A stretch of 64,000 nucleotides of DNA from Vibrio mimicus CAIM 602. GTDB lineage: Bacteria; Pseudomonadota; Gammaproteobacteria; Enterobacterales; Vibrionaceae. The position numbers were made by a program, and so were the translations under genes. Positions within the stretch are counted from its first letter, which is position 1, and every line of letters starts with the position of its first letter. The stretch is taken from positions 1-64,000 of the forward strand of contig NZ_AOMO01000033.1 of NCBI RefSeq assembly GCF_000338875.1, given 5' to 3'. This document shows positions 19,869 through 29,264 of the stretch, piece after piece. Under the pieces are notes generated by a model. The model saw only the letters and a program-made list of their open reading frames with translations, was not told the DNA's origin and did no database searches.

Positions 19869-20327
19869 ATGGATATCCGCAAAATTAAAAAGCTTATCGA
19901 GTTAGTTGAAGAGTCTGGCATCGCAGAACTGGAAATTTCTGAAGGTGAAGAGTCAGTACGCATCAGTCGTTATGGCCAACCAGCTCCAGCGGCTCAGGTG
20001 CACTATGCAGCGGCACCAGCTCCAATGGCAGCACCAGCGCCTGTAGCTCAAGCAGCAGCGGTAGCAGAAGCACCAGCGGCGAAAGTGCCAGCTGGCCATA
20101 AAGTGCTTTCTCCAATGGTAGGTACTTTCTACCGTTCACCAAGTCCAGATGCCAAAGCGTTTATCGAAGTGGGTCAAAGCGTATCTGCTGGCGATACCCT
20201 GTGTATCGTTGAAGCGATGAAAATGATGAACCAGATCGAAGCGGACAAATCAGGCGTTGTAACGGCGATTCTTGTTGAAGATGGTCAGCCAGTTGAATTC
20301 GACCAACCGCTTGTTGTTATCGAATAA
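19869..20327 (+). CDS. accB: Biotin carboxyl carrier protein of acetyl-CoA carboxylase
   Basis: 152 aa from the ATG at 19869 ([12 protein letters not shown]). An N-terminal association domain is followed by an Ala/Pro-rich flexible linker (~45-80) and the C-terminal biotinyl domain with the biotin-attachment lysine in [12 protein letters not shown]. It carries CO2 as carboxybiotin for malonyl-CoA synthesis. accC follows 14 bp downstream. An upstream in-frame start inside aroQ is rejected. Confidence 0.97.
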   Translation: MDIRKIKKLIELVEESGIAELEISEGEESVRISRYGQPAPAAQVHYAAAPAPMAAPAPVAQAAAVAEAPAAKVPAGHKVLSPMVGTFYRSPSPDAKAFIEVGQSVSAGDTLCIVEAMKMMNQIEADKSGVVTAILVEDGQPVEFDQPLVVIE

Positions 20328-20341
20328 TCGAGGCCACCTTT

Positions 20342-21685
20342 ATGTTAGATAAAGTAGTCATCGCGAACCGGGGCGAAATTGCGCTCCGTATTCTTCGCGC
20401 CTGTAAAGAATTAGGTATCAAGACGGTAGCAGTACACTCGACTGCTGACCGTGACTTGAAACACGTACTGCTGGCCGATGAGTCTATCTGTATCGGTCCT
20501 GCCAAAAGCATCGACAGCTACCTGAACATTCCACGCATTATCTCTGCGGCGGAAGTCACTGGTGCAGTGGCTATCCACCCGGGTTACGGCTTTTTGTCTG
20601 AAAACGCGGATTTCGCAGAACAAGTTGAGCGCAGTGGTTTCATCTTTGTGGGCCCAAAAGCGGAAACCATCCGTTTGATGGGTGACAAAGTGTCAGCGAT
20701 CAACGCAATGAAAAAAGCCGGCGTACCTTGTGTACCAGGTTCAGACGGCCCACTGGATAACGACGAAGCGAAAAACAAAGCTCACGCGAAACGCATCGGC
20801 TACCCAGTGATCATCAAAGCCTCTGGCGGCGGCGGCGGTCGTGGTATGCGTGTCGTGCGTAACGAAGCTGAATTGACTAAATCGATCCAGATGACGCGCG
20901 CAGAAGCGAAAGCAGCATTCAACAACGACATGGTGTACATGGAGAAATTCCTTGAGAACCCACGTCACGTTGAAGTGCAAGTGATCGCTGACGGTCAAGG
21001 CAATGCCATTCACCTAGGTGAACGTGACTGTTCGATGCAGCGTCGTCACCAAAAAGTGGTGGAAGAAGCGCCAGCACCGGGCATCACTGAAGAGTTGCGT
21101 AAGTTCATCGGTGAGCGTTGTACCCGTGCGTGTATCGAAATCGGTTACCGTGGTGCCGGTACGTTTGAATTCCTGTACGAAAACGGTGAGTTCTACTTCA
21201 TTGAAATGAACACCCGTATTCAGGTTGAGCACCCAGTAACTGAAATGATCACCGGCGTTGACCTGATCAAAGAACAGTTGCGTATTGCTGCTGGTCAACC
21301 GCTATCTTTCAAACAAGAAGACATCAAAATTCGCGGCCATGCGATCGAGTGTCGTATCAACGCGGAAGACCCAGAGCGCTTCCTACCTTGCCCAGGCAAG
21401 ATTGAGCGTTTCCACGCGGCTGGCGGTATGGGCGTACGTTGGGAGTCACACATTTACTCCGGCTACACCGTACCAGCGCACTACGATTCGATGATCGGCA
21501 AACTGATCACTTACGGTGAAAACCGTGATGTGGCGATTGCTCGTATGCGTAACGCTCTCAATGAGATGATTGTTGAAGGGATCAAAACCAACATCCCACT
21601 GCAACAATCGATCATGAAAGATGAAAACTTCCAGAAAGGTGGCACGAACATCCACTATCTGGAGAAAAAACTCGGCATCAAGTAA
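20342..21685 (+). CDS. accC: Biotin carboxylase subunit of acetyl-CoA carboxylase
   Basis: ATP-grasp enzyme that carboxylates the biotin on AccB with bicarbonate. 447 aa, matching E. coli (449). Features: N-terminal [21 protein letters not shown], the glycine-rich ATP loop [13 protein letters not shown] (~162-174), [16 protein letters not shown], and the catalytic [14 protein letters not shown] region (~288-301). Ends at a strong terminator at 21772. Confidence 0.98.
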   Translation: MLDKVVIANRGEIALRILRACKELGIKTVAVHSTADRDLKHVLLADESICIGPAKSIDSYLNIPRIISAAEVTGAVAIHPGYGFLSENADFAEQVERSGFIFVGPKAETIRLMGDKVSAINAMKKAGVPCVPGSDGPLDNDEAKNKAHAKRIGYPVIIKASGGGGGRGMRVVRNEAELTKSIQMTRAEAKAAFNNDMVYMEKFLENPRHVEVQVIADGQGNAIHLGERDCSMQRRHQKVVEEAPAPGITEELRKFIGERCTRACIEIGYRGAGTFEFLYENGEFYFIEMNTRIQVEHPVTEMITGVDLIKEQLRIAAGQPLSFKQEDIKIRGHAIECRINAEDPERFLPCPGKIERFHAAGGMGVRWESHIYSGYTVPAHYDSMIGKLITYGENRDVAIARMRNALNEMIVEGIKTNIPLQQSIMKDENFQKGGTNIHYLEKKLGIK

Positions 21686-21723
21686 GCCGCCGTTTTTATT
21701 CTCATCGCGCATAACCAAATCAA

Positions 21724-21745
21724 TCATACCCAAACTACTTGGATT
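21724..21745. repeat. Possible ERIC element end (solo remnant)
   Basis: ATCATACCCAAACTACTTGGA resembles the terminal arm of Vibrio-type ERIC elements (compare the arm near 41244-41262, read on the other strand). No central ERIC core follows, so this would be a truncated or decayed copy between accC and its terminator. Confidence 0.4.
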
Positions 21746-21771
21746 GGCTGATTGCACTAGGAATACGATAA

Positions 21772-21797
21772 AGCCCACTTCGGTGGGCTTTTTGTTT
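21772..21797 (+). terminator. Terminator after accC
   Basis: Stem AAAGCCCAC/GTGGGCTTT with a stable TTCG tetraloop, followed by a T-rich tract. Confidence 0.9.
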
Positions 21798-21881
21798 TAT
21801 ATCTGACCACTTTCTGGCCTGAACATCAGCAGTAAATCTGCTACACTCTGCGCCAATCTAAACCCGATGAGATCTTAAGCC

Positions 21882-22769
21882 ATGCCTTGGATTCAAATTA
21901 AACTCAATGCGACCAACGATAATGCAGAAGCGATTGGCGATATGCTGATGGAAGAAACAGGCGCCGTGTCTGTCACTTTCCTCGATGCCAAAGATACGCC
22001 TGTATTTGAACCTCTGCCGGGTGAAACCCGCCTTTGGGGGGATACCGATGTGGTGGCACTGTACGAAGCGGATATGGATACCTCGCTGATCCTTCAGCAG
22101 ATCAAAACAAGCAACATGCTAGCTGAAGGTTTTGCTCACAAAGTGGAGCAAGTGGAAGACAAGGACTGGGAACGCGAATGGATGGATAACTTCCACCCAA
22201 TGCAATTTGGCCGTCGCCTCTGGATCTGCCCAAGCTGGCGTGAAGTGCCAGACCCACAAGCGGTGAACGTGATGCTCGACCCAGGCTTGGCTTTTGGTAC
22301 CGGCACTCACCCCACGACCGCACTGTGCCTAGAGTGGCTGGATAACCTCGACCTGACTGGCAAAACCGTGATCGATTTTGGTTGTGGCTCGGGCATTCTG
22401 GCGATTGCTGCCATCAAACTTGGCGCCGCGAAAGTGATCGGTATTGATATCGATCCACAAGCTCTACTGGCGTCCAAAGACAACGCAGCACGTAACGGCG
22501 TGGAAGATCAAATCGAAGTTTACCTGCCGAAAGACCAACCAGAAGGTTTGCTGGCTGATGTGGTAGTCGCGAACATTCTGGCCGGCCCACTACGTGAGCT
22601 TTCTCCGATCATCAAAGGACTCCTGAAGCCCGGCGGCCAACTGGCCATGTCTGGCATTTTAGATACGCAAGCCGAAAGCGTAGCGGAATTCTACCGTGAC
22701 GATCTGGAACTTGACCCCATCGCAGAAAAGAGCGAATGGTGCCGCATTTCTGGCCGCAAGCTAGGCTAG
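21882..22769 (+). CDS. prmA: Ribosomal protein L11 methyltransferase
   Basis: SAM-dependent methyltransferase that trimethylates L11 lysines and the N-terminus. 295 aa (E. coli 293). An N-terminal L11-recognition domain is followed by the Rossmann methyltransferase domain with motif [16 protein letters not shown] (~163-177), GIDIDPQAL, and the NPPY-like [24 protein letters not shown] is the PrmA signature. It stands between the accC terminator and the dusB-fis promoter. Confidence 0.97.
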   Translation: MPWIQIKLNATNDNAEAIGDMLMEETGAVSVTFLDAKDTPVFEPLPGETRLWGDTDVVALYEADMDTSLILQQIKTSNMLAEGFAHKVEQVEDKDWEREWMDNFHPMQFGRRLWICPSWREVPDPQAVNVMLDPGLAFGTGTHPTTALCLEWLDNLDLTGKTVIDFGCGSGILAIAAIKLGAAKVIGIDIDPQALLASKDNAARNGVEDQIEVYLPKDQPEGLLADVVVANILAGPLRELSPIIKGLLKPGGQLAMSGILDTQAESVAEFYRDDLELDPIAEKSEWCRISGRKLG

Positions 22770-22808
22770 ACAAGACTTTGAAGCCTAATTGACTGATAAA
22801 TCGACTAT

Positions 22809-22828
22809 TTGGCAAAACAATTTGCCAA
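22809..22828. repeat. Perfect inverted repeat upstream of the dusB-fis promoter
   Basis: TTGGCAAA-ACAA-TTTGCCAA: 8-bp arms with a 4-nt loop, and no T run on either side. It is centred about 50 bp upstream of the dusB -10 element, so it may be an operator or a weak prmA terminator. Confidence 0.5.
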
Positions 22829-22844
22829 TGCTCAAATATTAGTC

Positions 22845-22873
22845 TTTTCAGGCATCAAAAAAATGCGTAAAAT
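22845..22873 (+). promoter_or_regulatory. dusB-fis promoter with GC-rich discriminator
   Basis: -35 TTTTCA (22845-22850), 17-bp spacer, -10 TAAAAT (22868-22873), then GCGCGCCC. The GC discriminator and position match the E. coli dusB-fis promoter, which is strongly growth-phase and ppGpp controlled. Confidence 0.7.
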
Positions 22874-22908
22874 GCGCGCCCTTGCTGGTACGAAGCTGTG
22901 AAGACGTT

Positions 22909-23877
22909 TTGAAAATCGGAAATCATCAACTTAAGAACAATCTGATCGTCGCCCCGATGGCGGGTGTCACCGACAGACCCTTTCGAGAGTTATGTTTACG
23001 CTACGGGGCAGGAATGGCGGTCAGTGAAATGATGTCATGCAATCCTGCGTTGTGGAAAACGGCCAAATCGCAAAACCGTATGGTACATGAAGGCGAATCG
23101 GGCATTCGCTCAGTACAAATTGCGGGAAGCGATCCACAGCTCATGGCCGAAGCCGCGCAGTTCAGCGTTGAAAACGGTGCGCAAATCATCGATATCAACA
23201 TGGGCTGCCCAGCCAAAAAAGTAAATAAAAAGCTAGCCGGCTCTGCACTACTCCGCCATCCGGATGTGATTGAAAGCATCCTGAAAACGGTCGTCAATGC
23301 AGTGAATGTTCCTGTGACACTCAAAACCCGTACTGGCTGGGATACAGACAATAAAAACTGTGTCTCGATTGCTCAATTAGCCGAAGACTGCGGCATTCAG
23401 GCATTGGCTCTCCACGGACGTACCCGTGCCTGCATGTACAAAGGTGAGGCGGAATACGACAGCATTAAAGCGGTGAAAGCGGCTGTGAGCATTCCAGTTA
23501 TCGCTAACGGTGATATCGATAGCCCGGAAAAAGCCCGCTACGTACTGGAGTACACCGGTGCAGACGCTTTAATGATCGGTCGTCCAGCCCAAGGACGACC
23601 ATGGATTTTTCAGGAAATCCAACACTTTTTGGAACACGGCACCACAATGCCAGAACTTCCGATTTCGGAAGTGAAAGACATCATGCTTGGTCATGTAAAA
23701 GCACTCCATCAGTTTTATGGAGAGTACTTAGGCCCACGGATTGCACGCAAACACGTGAGTTGGTATCTGCAAGAGCATGAACAAGCGAGTGCGTTTCGCC
23801 GTACCTTCAACGCCATTGAGACTGCTGACCAGCAACTTGATGAGCTCGAAGGGTATTTTGATAACGTTGCATCATAA
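22909..23877 (+). CDS. dusB: tRNA-dihydrouridine synthase B
   Basis: FMN-dependent reductase of uridines in the tRNA D-loop. The best start is the TTG at 22909, giving [20 protein letters not shown] and 322 aa, equal to the family length (E. coli 321). An upstream TTG at 22882 would add nine unlike residues and nearly abut the -10 element. Family motifs: [23 protein letters not shown] with the catalytic Cys of the following region ([13 protein letters not shown]), and [16 protein letters not shown]. First gene of the dusB-fis operon; fis begins 23 bp later. Confidence 0.95.
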   Translation: MKIGNHQLKNNLIVAPMAGVTDRPFRELCLRYGAGMAVSEMMSCNPALWKTAKSQNRMVHEGESGIRSVQIAGSDPQLMAEAAQFSVENGAQIIDINMGCPAKKVNKKLAGSALLRHPDVIESILKTVVNAVNVPVTLKTRTGWDTDNKNCVSIAQLAEDCGIQALALHGRTRACMYKGEAEYDSIKAVKAAVSIPVIANGDIDSPEKARYVLEYTGADALMIGRPAQGRPWIFQEIQHFLEHGTTMPELPISEVKDIMLGHVKALHQFYGEYLGPRIARKHVSWYLQEHEQASAFRRTFNAIETADQQLDELEGYFDNVAS

Positions 23878-23900
23878 TTAAGAGAAGAGCTAGACCGAAT

Positions 23901-24197
23901 ATGTTCGAACAAAATCTGACTTCAGAAGCTTTAACCGTTACTACCGTAACTTCACAAGACCAAATCACGCAAAAGCCACTGCGTGACTCTGTTAAAGCGT
24001 CTCTTAAAAATTACTTGGCTCAACTGAACGGCCAAGAAGTGACTGAACTGTATGAATTAGTTCTAGCTGAAGTTGAACAACCACTTCTGGACACCATCAT
24101 GCAATACACTCGCGGTAACCAAACTCGCGCAGCAACTATGATGGGTATCAACCGCGGCACTCTTCGTAAGAAACTGAAAAAATACGGCATGAACTAA
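23901..24197 (+). CDS. fis: DNA-binding nucleoid protein Fis
   Basis: 98-aa homodimeric nucleoid-associated protein and activator of rrn promoters. The C-terminal helix-turn-helix [27 protein letters not shown] region is essentially the E. coli sequence. Expressed from the dusB promoter; a terminator follows directly. Confidence 0.98.
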   Translation: MFEQNLTSEALTVTTVTSQDQITQKPLRDSVKASLKNYLAQLNGQEVTELYELVLAEVEQPLLDTIMQYTRGNQTRAATMMGINRGTLRKKLKKYGMN

Positions 24198-24216
24198 TCT
24201 TCACCGACGTTTTTTT

Positions 24217-24243
24217 AAGCCCTGACTTTGTCAGGGCTTTTTT
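24217..24243 (+). terminator. Terminator after fis
   Basis: Stem AAGCCCTGA/TCAGGGCTT with a 5-nt loop, followed by TTTTTT. Confidence 0.9.
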
Positions 24244-24298
24244 ATTGGCTTGTATTCCACACACTCAATGGTTGTGCGCATTCCGTCACTTCTTCATA

Positions 24299-24314
24299 AT
24301 GTTACTCATAACAT
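24299..24314. promoter_or_regulatory. Candidate GntR operator upstream of gntR
   Basis: ATGTTACTCATAACAT matches the GntR consensus ATGTTACCGGTAACAT except at the centre. It is 23 bp before the gntR start, so autorepression is likely. Two similar sites occur at 27798-27827 in the same cluster. Confidence 0.75.
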
Positions 24315-24336
24315 TTTATAAAAGACTCAATAACCT

Positions 24337-25335
24337 ATGACAAGAAAACAGCGCGCGACATTGCAAGATGTTGCGGATCAAGTTGGCGTAACAAAAATGA
24401 CTGTGTCGCGTTATCTGAGAAACCCAGATTCGGTGGCGGCAGCCACGCGGGAGAAGATAGCGCTGGTGGTCGAGGCTTTGGGATACATTGAAAATCGCGC
24501 CCCTGCGATGCTCTCCAAGTCATCCAGTAAAGCGATTGGTATTTTACTGCCTTCCTTATCGAACCAAATTTTTGCCTCTTTTGTACAAGGAATTGAAGCG
24601 GTAACCAAAGCTAATGGCTACGAAACCCTACTCGCCCACTTTGGTTACGATGAAGAGGAAGAAGAGCGAAAAATTGCGTCACTGCTCGCTTATCAGGTCG
24701 ATGGTCTCATCCTCACAGAAAGCCATCACACCAAACGTACCTTACAAATGATTGCCAACTCTGGCGTACCGGTAGTCGAAACCATGGAACTGCCCGCCAA
24801 CCCGATCGATATGGCGGTGGGCATGGATCACGTTGAAGCCTCTTATCAGGCGGTGAAAAAAATCATCGCGGCGGGTAAACGCTCGATTGCTTATTTCGGC
24901 GCACGGCTCGATACCCGTACCAAACTGCGTATGCAGGGCTATGACCAAGCAATGCAAGAAGCCGGGCTTCCCATTAAACATGTATTAACCGGTTCGCATT
25001 CGAGCTTCTCTCTCGCCGCTCAGTTGCTTGATGAAGCCTTCGCTCGTTACCCCGATCTGGATGGTGTGTTCTGTACTAACGATGACATCGCGATTGGTAC
25101 TTTGCTGGTAGCGCAACAGCGTGGCATTCGTGTGCCCGAACAGCTTTCCGTGGTGGGCTATAACGCGCTGGACATCGGCCACACTATTACCCCGAAGCTG
25201 ACCAGTGTGGATACGCCACGTTATGCGATTGGTGAGAGAAGTGCCCAGTTACTGCTCGCGGCACTCAAAGGTGAGCGAGCTGAAGAACATATAGTGGATA
25301 TGGGTTATCGTTTTACTGCGGGTGAAAGTGTGTAA
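24337..25335 (+). CDS. gntR: Gluconate operon repressor GntR (LacI family)
   Basis: 332 aa. The N-terminal LacI helix-turn-helix is ATLQDVADQVGVTKMTVSRYLR (split here only for description: recognition helix TKMTVSRYL), followed by a hinge and a periplasmic-binding-like effector domain (CTNDDIAIG, TSVDTPRYAIGE). Divergence from other LacI members fits GntR, which releases DNA on binding gluconate. Neighbours edd, gntK, gntU and eda are the classical GntR regulon, and three GntR-like palindromes lie in the cluster. Transcribed convergently with edd. Confidence 0.93.
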   Translation: MTRKQRATLQDVADQVGVTKMTVSRYLRNPDSVAAATREKIALVVEALGYIENRAPAMLSKSSSKAIGILLPSLSNQIFASFVQGIEAVTKANGYETLLAHFGYDEEEEERKIASLLAYQVDGLILTESHHTKRTLQMIANSGVPVVETMELPANPIDMAVGMDHVEASYQAVKKIIAAGKRSIAYFGARLDTRTKLRMQGYDQAMQEAGLPIKHVLTGSHSSFSLAAQLLDEAFARYPDLDGVFCTNDDIAIGTLLVAQQRGIRVPEQLSVVGYNALDIGHTITPKLTSVDTPRYAIGERSAQLLLAALKGERAEEHIVDMGYRFTAGESV

Positions 25336-25362
25336 CACCAGCAATCCACAAAGGATAAAGAC

Positions 25363-25388
25363 GAAAAAGGCGGTATACACCGCCTTTT
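25363..25388. terminator. Bidirectional terminator between gntR and edd
   Basis: Stem GAAAAAGGCGGT/ACCGCCTTTTC with a short loop, between convergent genes. It has A/T tracts on both sides and can work in both directions. Confidence 0.85.
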
Positions 25389-25410
25389 CTATGCTGTGCA
25401 TCCAGCAAGG

Positions 25411-27207
25411 TTAAACAATAAAGCTCGCACCCTGTTCAGCCGAAGAAACGGCTTGGCGCATGACTTTAAATAGCTCGCGTCCCCACATTTGTTGATCGCG
25501 TTCGGTATCTAACGCCAAAGCTTGGCGATGGCTCATGTCGGTCCGATTTTCGAGTGTTCCCGTACTGCAATCCAGACGAATGAGGTCGCCATCGCGCACT
25601 AAACCAATCGCCCCACCGCGCACCGCTTCCGGTGATACATGAATCGCGGATGGAATTTTGCCCGACGCACCGGAAAGGCGACCATCCGTTACTAACGCGA
25701 CTTTGAATCCGGCCTTTTGCACGTTGCCCAAAATCGGCATTAATTTATGCAATTCAGGCATGCCATTCGCCGCAGGTCCATTGTGCGTGACGACCACGAT
25801 GCAGTCTTTATTAAGCTCGCCACGCTGGTACGCCGCTTCCACTTCATGCTGACACTGGAATACCACCGCGGGCGCTTCAATGATGCGCTGGTCATCTTTC
25901 ACCGCGGAAACTTTAATCACCGCTCGTCCTAAGTTACCACTGAGCACTTTGGTACCACCGGTGGTTTGGAAGCACTCGCCACTGGCGGCAATCACTTGCG
26001 CATCGCGCGTACCTTCACAAGGTGACCAACGCAGTTCGCCCTCCACCAACTCAGGCAGTGAGAGTTGATCACTAAACTCACCAAATACGGGCGTTACATC
26101 CGCATGCAGTAATTGGGCTTCATGCAAACGCTTCATCAAAGCAGGCACTCCACCCGCTTGTTGGAAGGCATTCATATCCGCAGGGCCATTCGGGTAAACC
26201 TTAGCCAACAGTGGAACGACATCCGACAGATCACTGATGTCCTGCCACGTCAGCAAAATCCCCGCTGCGCGTGCCACTGCCAACATATGGATGGTGTGAT
26301 TGGTACTGCCGCCAGAAGCCAGCAGAGCCACAATACCATTGAGCAGGCTTTGCTCGGTGACCACTTGATAGAGCGGGCGATATTGAGCTGAACCTTGCGT
26401 CATGCTGGCAATTTTCACGGTCGCGGCATCATTGAGGGCTTGGCGCAGCGCCGAATGAGGATGCACAAACGCCGAACCCGGCAGCATCAGCCCCATGGCT
26501 TCAAACACCAATTGGTTGGTGTTGGCGGTGCCGTAGAAAGTACACGTACCGGGCGAGTGGTAAGCCTGACACTCCATATTCAGTAGTGCATCTTTACCCA
26601 CTTCGCCCGCCGCATACTTCTGGCGAATATCCACCTTCTCTTCGTTGCTGATGCCGGTTGCCATTAAACCCGCAGGCATAAAGGCGGTTGGAAGATGGGC
26701 GTAAGAGAGCGCACCCATCAGTTGTCCCGGAGCTATTTTGTCGCAAATACCGAGCAGTAAAGTGGCATCAAACACATTGTGACTGAGGGAGAGTGCGGTT
26801 GCCTGCGCAATCAAATCCCGCGAAAACAGTGACATATCCATGCCCGGCTGACCTTGAGTCACGCCATCGCACATCGCAGGTACACCACCCGCCACTTGCG
26901 CAGTGTGACCGTACTCTGCCAAGACACTTTTGATGCGATCGGGATAGTGCTGATAAGGCTGATGCGCACTGAGCATGTCATTGTAGGAAGTCACAATCGC
27001 CACATTGCTGCGCGTGAAATCGAGAATCGCTTTTTTCTCCGTGCTGCAAGAAGCCGCAACCGCATGCGCCAAGTTGCCACAAGAAAGTGAGTTGCGCCCT
27101 TTGCCCGCTTTTTCTTGCGCTTGGCTGCGCGCAATGAAGGCGGCACGTGCTTCTCGGCTGCGCTCAACCAGATTCTGAGTAACCTTGGCTAAAACCGGAT
27201 GAATCAT
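25411..27207 (-). CDS. edd: 6-phosphogluconate dehydratase
   Basis: First enzyme of the Entner-Doudoroff pathway: 6-phosphogluconate to KDPG. IlvD/Edd family [4Fe-4S] dehydratase, 598 aa from the ATG at 27207 (AGGGGG upstream); a further upstream start at 27246 lies inside gntK. Conserved blocks: SYNDMLSAHQPY, GGVPAMCDGVTQGQPGM, GICDKIAPG, GSTNHTIH, and VTDGRLSGASGKIPSAIHV near the C-terminus. The ATG overlaps the gntK stop codon by 4 bp (ATGA), so gntK-edd are translationally coupled. Confidence 0.97.
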   Translation of the reverse strand: MIHPVLAKVTQNLVERSREARAAFIARSQAQEKAGKGRNSLSCGNLAHAVAASCSTEKKAILDFTRSNVAIVTSYNDMLSAHQPYQHYPDRIKSVLAEYGHTAQVAGGVPAMCDGVTQGQPGMDMSLFSRDLIAQATALSLSHNVFDATLLLGICDKIAPGQLMGALSYAHLPTAFMPAGLMATGISNEEKVDIRQKYAAGEVGKDALLNMECQAYHSPGTCTFYGTANTNQLVFEAMGLMLPGSAFVHPHSALRQALNDAATVKIASMTQGSAQYRPLYQVVTEQSLLNGIVALLASGGSTNHTIHMLAVARAAGILLTWQDISDLSDVVPLLAKVYPNGPADMNAFQQAGGVPALMKRLHEAQLLHADVTPVFGEFSDQLSLPELVEGELRWSPCEGTRDAQVIAASGECFQTTGGTKVLSGNLGRAVIKVSAVKDDQRIIEAPAVVFQCQHEVEAAYQRGELNKDCIVVVTHNGPAANGMPELHKLMPILGNVQKAGFKVALVTDGRLSGASGKIPSAIHVSPEAVRGGAIGLVRDGDLIRLDCSTGTLENRTDMSHRQALALDTERDQQMWGRELFKVMRQAVSSAEQGASFIV

Positions 27208-27722
27208 AACGCCCCCTGCTGCTCTTCCAAGGCAAGAAGGGCGCACTGCACAACTTCAGCAACTTCACCATCAATTGGGATAATCAGGGTTTGCGGCTCA
27301 CCATCAGGGCGCTCTAAGGTTTCAAACTGACTGTTGACCATGTTCTCTTTCATGAAATGACCTTGGCGAGCACGCATGCGTTCCATGATCAGTTCTTTCG
27401 AGCCGTCCAAGAACAAGAATGTCACGTTTTGGTTGCCTTCTCGGATCTGGTCGCGGTACTGCTTTTTGAGTGCCGAGCACACAATCACGCCATGTTCATT
27501 TTTGCTCTCAAGGCTGTAAGCGGCATCGCGAATTCGCTCTAACCAAGGCTTACGATCTTCATCATTGAGCGGCTGGCCGGAGGCCATTTTCTGAATATTG
27601 GCACGCGGATGGAGATCATCCCCATCAATGAATTTTCGCCCGCTCTGCTTTGCCAATAACTCACCAATGGTGCTTTTACCGCAAGCACAAACTCCCATCA
27701 CAATGATGCTACTACCGGCCAT
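27204..27722 (-). CDS. gntK: Gluconokinase
   Basis: Phosphorylates gluconate to 6-phosphogluconate. 172 aa, P-loop kinase of the GntK type with Walker A GVCACGKST at residues ~11-19, the FIDGDDLHP substrate-binding block (~32-40) and CSALKKQYRD around 82-91. First gene of the gntK-edd operon, divergent from gntU with two GntR-like operators between them. Confidence 0.96.
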   Translation of the reverse strand: MAGSSIIVMGVCACGKSTIGELLAKQSGRKFIDGDDLHPRANIQKMASGQPLNDEDRKPWLERIRDAAYSLESKNEHGVIVCSALKKQYRDQIREGNQNVTFLFLDGSKELIMERMRARQGHFMKENMVNSQFETLERPDGEPQTLIIPIDGEVAEVVQCALLALEEQQGAL

Positions 27723-27797
27723 AACGACTCCTTAAAACCAAACTTGCGCGTGATCGCATTTTTAAAATTCACTTCGAAATATGGGTTTATCTTATTC

Positions 27798-27827
27798 ATG
27801 TTATGGGTAACATGTTACCGGTAACTT
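27798..27827. promoter_or_regulatory. Two overlapping GntR operators between gntK and gntU
   Basis: ATGTTATGGGTAACAT (27798-27813) and ATGTTACCGGTAACTT (27812-27827) overlap by two bases. Both match the GntR palindrome ATGTTACCGGTAACAT, the second at all but one base. They lie in the 153-bp divergent region, so one composite site could repress gntK-edd and gntU-eda together. Confidence 0.85.
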
Positions 27828-27875
27828 CACTAAATGTGAGCTATAACACAAACTATAAATCTGGACGGTGAACTC

Positions 27876-29252
27876 ATGGACCCCTTACTACAAACCTCTG
27901 ATCCTACGTATCTATTATCCGTGGCGGCGGTTGCCATTATTGCGCTACTGCTGCTGATTATTCGTTTTAAAATCCACGCTTTTGCTTCACTGACACTCGT
28001 CAGTTTAGGCACGGCGATTGCCACTGGCGTCGCATCTGACAAAGTGGTTTCGACCATGATGAGCGGCTTTGGCGGCACGCTGGCCTCGGTGGCTTTGCTG
28101 GTCGGCCTTGGCGCCATGATTGGTAAAATCTTGGAAGTGACTGGCGGGGCGAAAGTGCTGGCGGATACGCTGATCGGTCGCTTTGGCGAACAGCGCGCAC
28201 CGTTTGCGCTGGGCGTGGCATCGCTGCTGTTTGGCTTCCCAATCTTCTTTGATGCGGGCCTGATCGTGATGATGCCCATCATCTTCAGCGTCGCGAAGCG
28301 CTTCGGTGGCTCACCACTGAAATACGCGCTGCCTTCAGCAGGTGCGTTTGCAGTAATGCACGCGTTTGTACCACCACATCCGGGGCCTGTTGCGGCGGCA
28401 GAACTACTTGGCGCAAACATCGGCTTGCTGCTGATTGTTGGTTTGCTAGTGGCTATTCCTACTTGGTACTTGGGTGCTTACCTATTTGGCCTGTATGCCG
28501 GTAAGAAATTCGATATCCCGCTGTCTAAAGCCTTCTTCAATACCGATGCGATCATTGATGAAGCCAAACTGCCAAAATTCGCTACTGTAATGACCATTCT
28601 GGTATTGCCTGTGCTGCTGATTTTCATGGATACCGGTTTGAACACCCTTGCGGTCGCGGGCATCATCGATGGTAAAACACCTGTGGTGGAATTCCTGCGT
28701 ATGCTGGGCAAAACACCGATTGCTCTACTGATCACTTTGCTGGTTTGTTTGACGGCGTTTGCCAAAGATTACGGCATGGCACGACTGGAAAAACTGTGTG
28801 GTGATTCTCTTGCACCAATCTGTGCGGTGATTTTGGTAACTGGTGCTGGCGGCATGTTCGGTGGCGTACTGCGCGCGAGCGGCATTGGTAGCGCACTGGC
28901 GGATGTATTGTCTGACACTGGTATGCCAATTGTGATTGCTGCATTTGTGATTTCCACCTGTTTGCGTGTGGCACAAGGCTCCGCAACCGTAGCGCTGACC
29001 ACCACAGCAGCCCTAATTGCACCTACTGTAGCGGCGACCACTGGCCTGTCAGAACTTGACCTGTGCTTTATCGTGATTTCGATTGCAGGCGGTGCTACTG
29101 TGCTTTCACACTTTAACGATTCTGGTTTCTGGCTGGTTTCACGTTTGATGGAGATGGATGAAAAAACCACTCTGAAAACTTGGACTGTGATGGAAACCCT
29201 TTTGGGCGGTATCGCCTTCCTGATTGTGGCAACACTCAGCTTTATTCTGTAG
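27876..29252 (+). CDS. gntU: Gluconate permease, GntP family
   Basis: Inner-membrane gluconate:H+ symporter. 458 aa with about 12-14 hydrophobic segments and the GntP-family blocks FGFPIFFDAGLIVMMPI and FVPPHPGPVAAA (~165-176), plus the C-terminal SHFNDSGFWLVSR. The context (gntK, edd, eda, GntR operators upstream) makes gluconate the substrate with good confidence. The choice between gntU and gntT/gntP as name is by convention in Vibrio. eda starts 12 bp after the stop codon. Confidence 0.92.
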   Translation: MDPLLQTSDPTYLLSVAAVAIIALLLLIIRFKIHAFASLTLVSLGTAIATGVASDKVVSTMMSGFGGTLASVALLVGLGAMIGKILEVTGGAKVLADTLIGRFGEQRAPFALGVASLLFGFPIFFDAGLIVMMPIIFSVAKRFGGSPLKYALPSAGAFAVMHAFVPPHPGPVAAAELLGANIGLLLIVGLLVAIPTWYLGAYLFGLYAGKKFDIPLSKAFFNTDAIIDEAKLPKFATVMTILVLPVLLIFMDTGLNTLAVAGIIDGKTPVVEFLRMLGKTPIALLITLLVCLTAFAKDYGMARLEKLCGDSLAPICAVILVTGAGGMFGGVLRASGIGSALADVLSDTGMPIVIAAFVISTCLRVAQGSATVALTTTAALIAPTVAATTGLSELDLCFIVISIAGGATVLSHFNDSGFWLVSRLMEMDEKTTLKTWTVMETLLGGIAFLIVATLSFIL

Positions 29253-29264
29253 AGGTATGGACTC

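Noticed and set aside
27830..28420. 196-codon minus-strand open frame inside gntU
   Set aside because: It is antisense to a clear gluconate permease and has low-complexity Ser/Ala/Pro composition typical of shadow frames.
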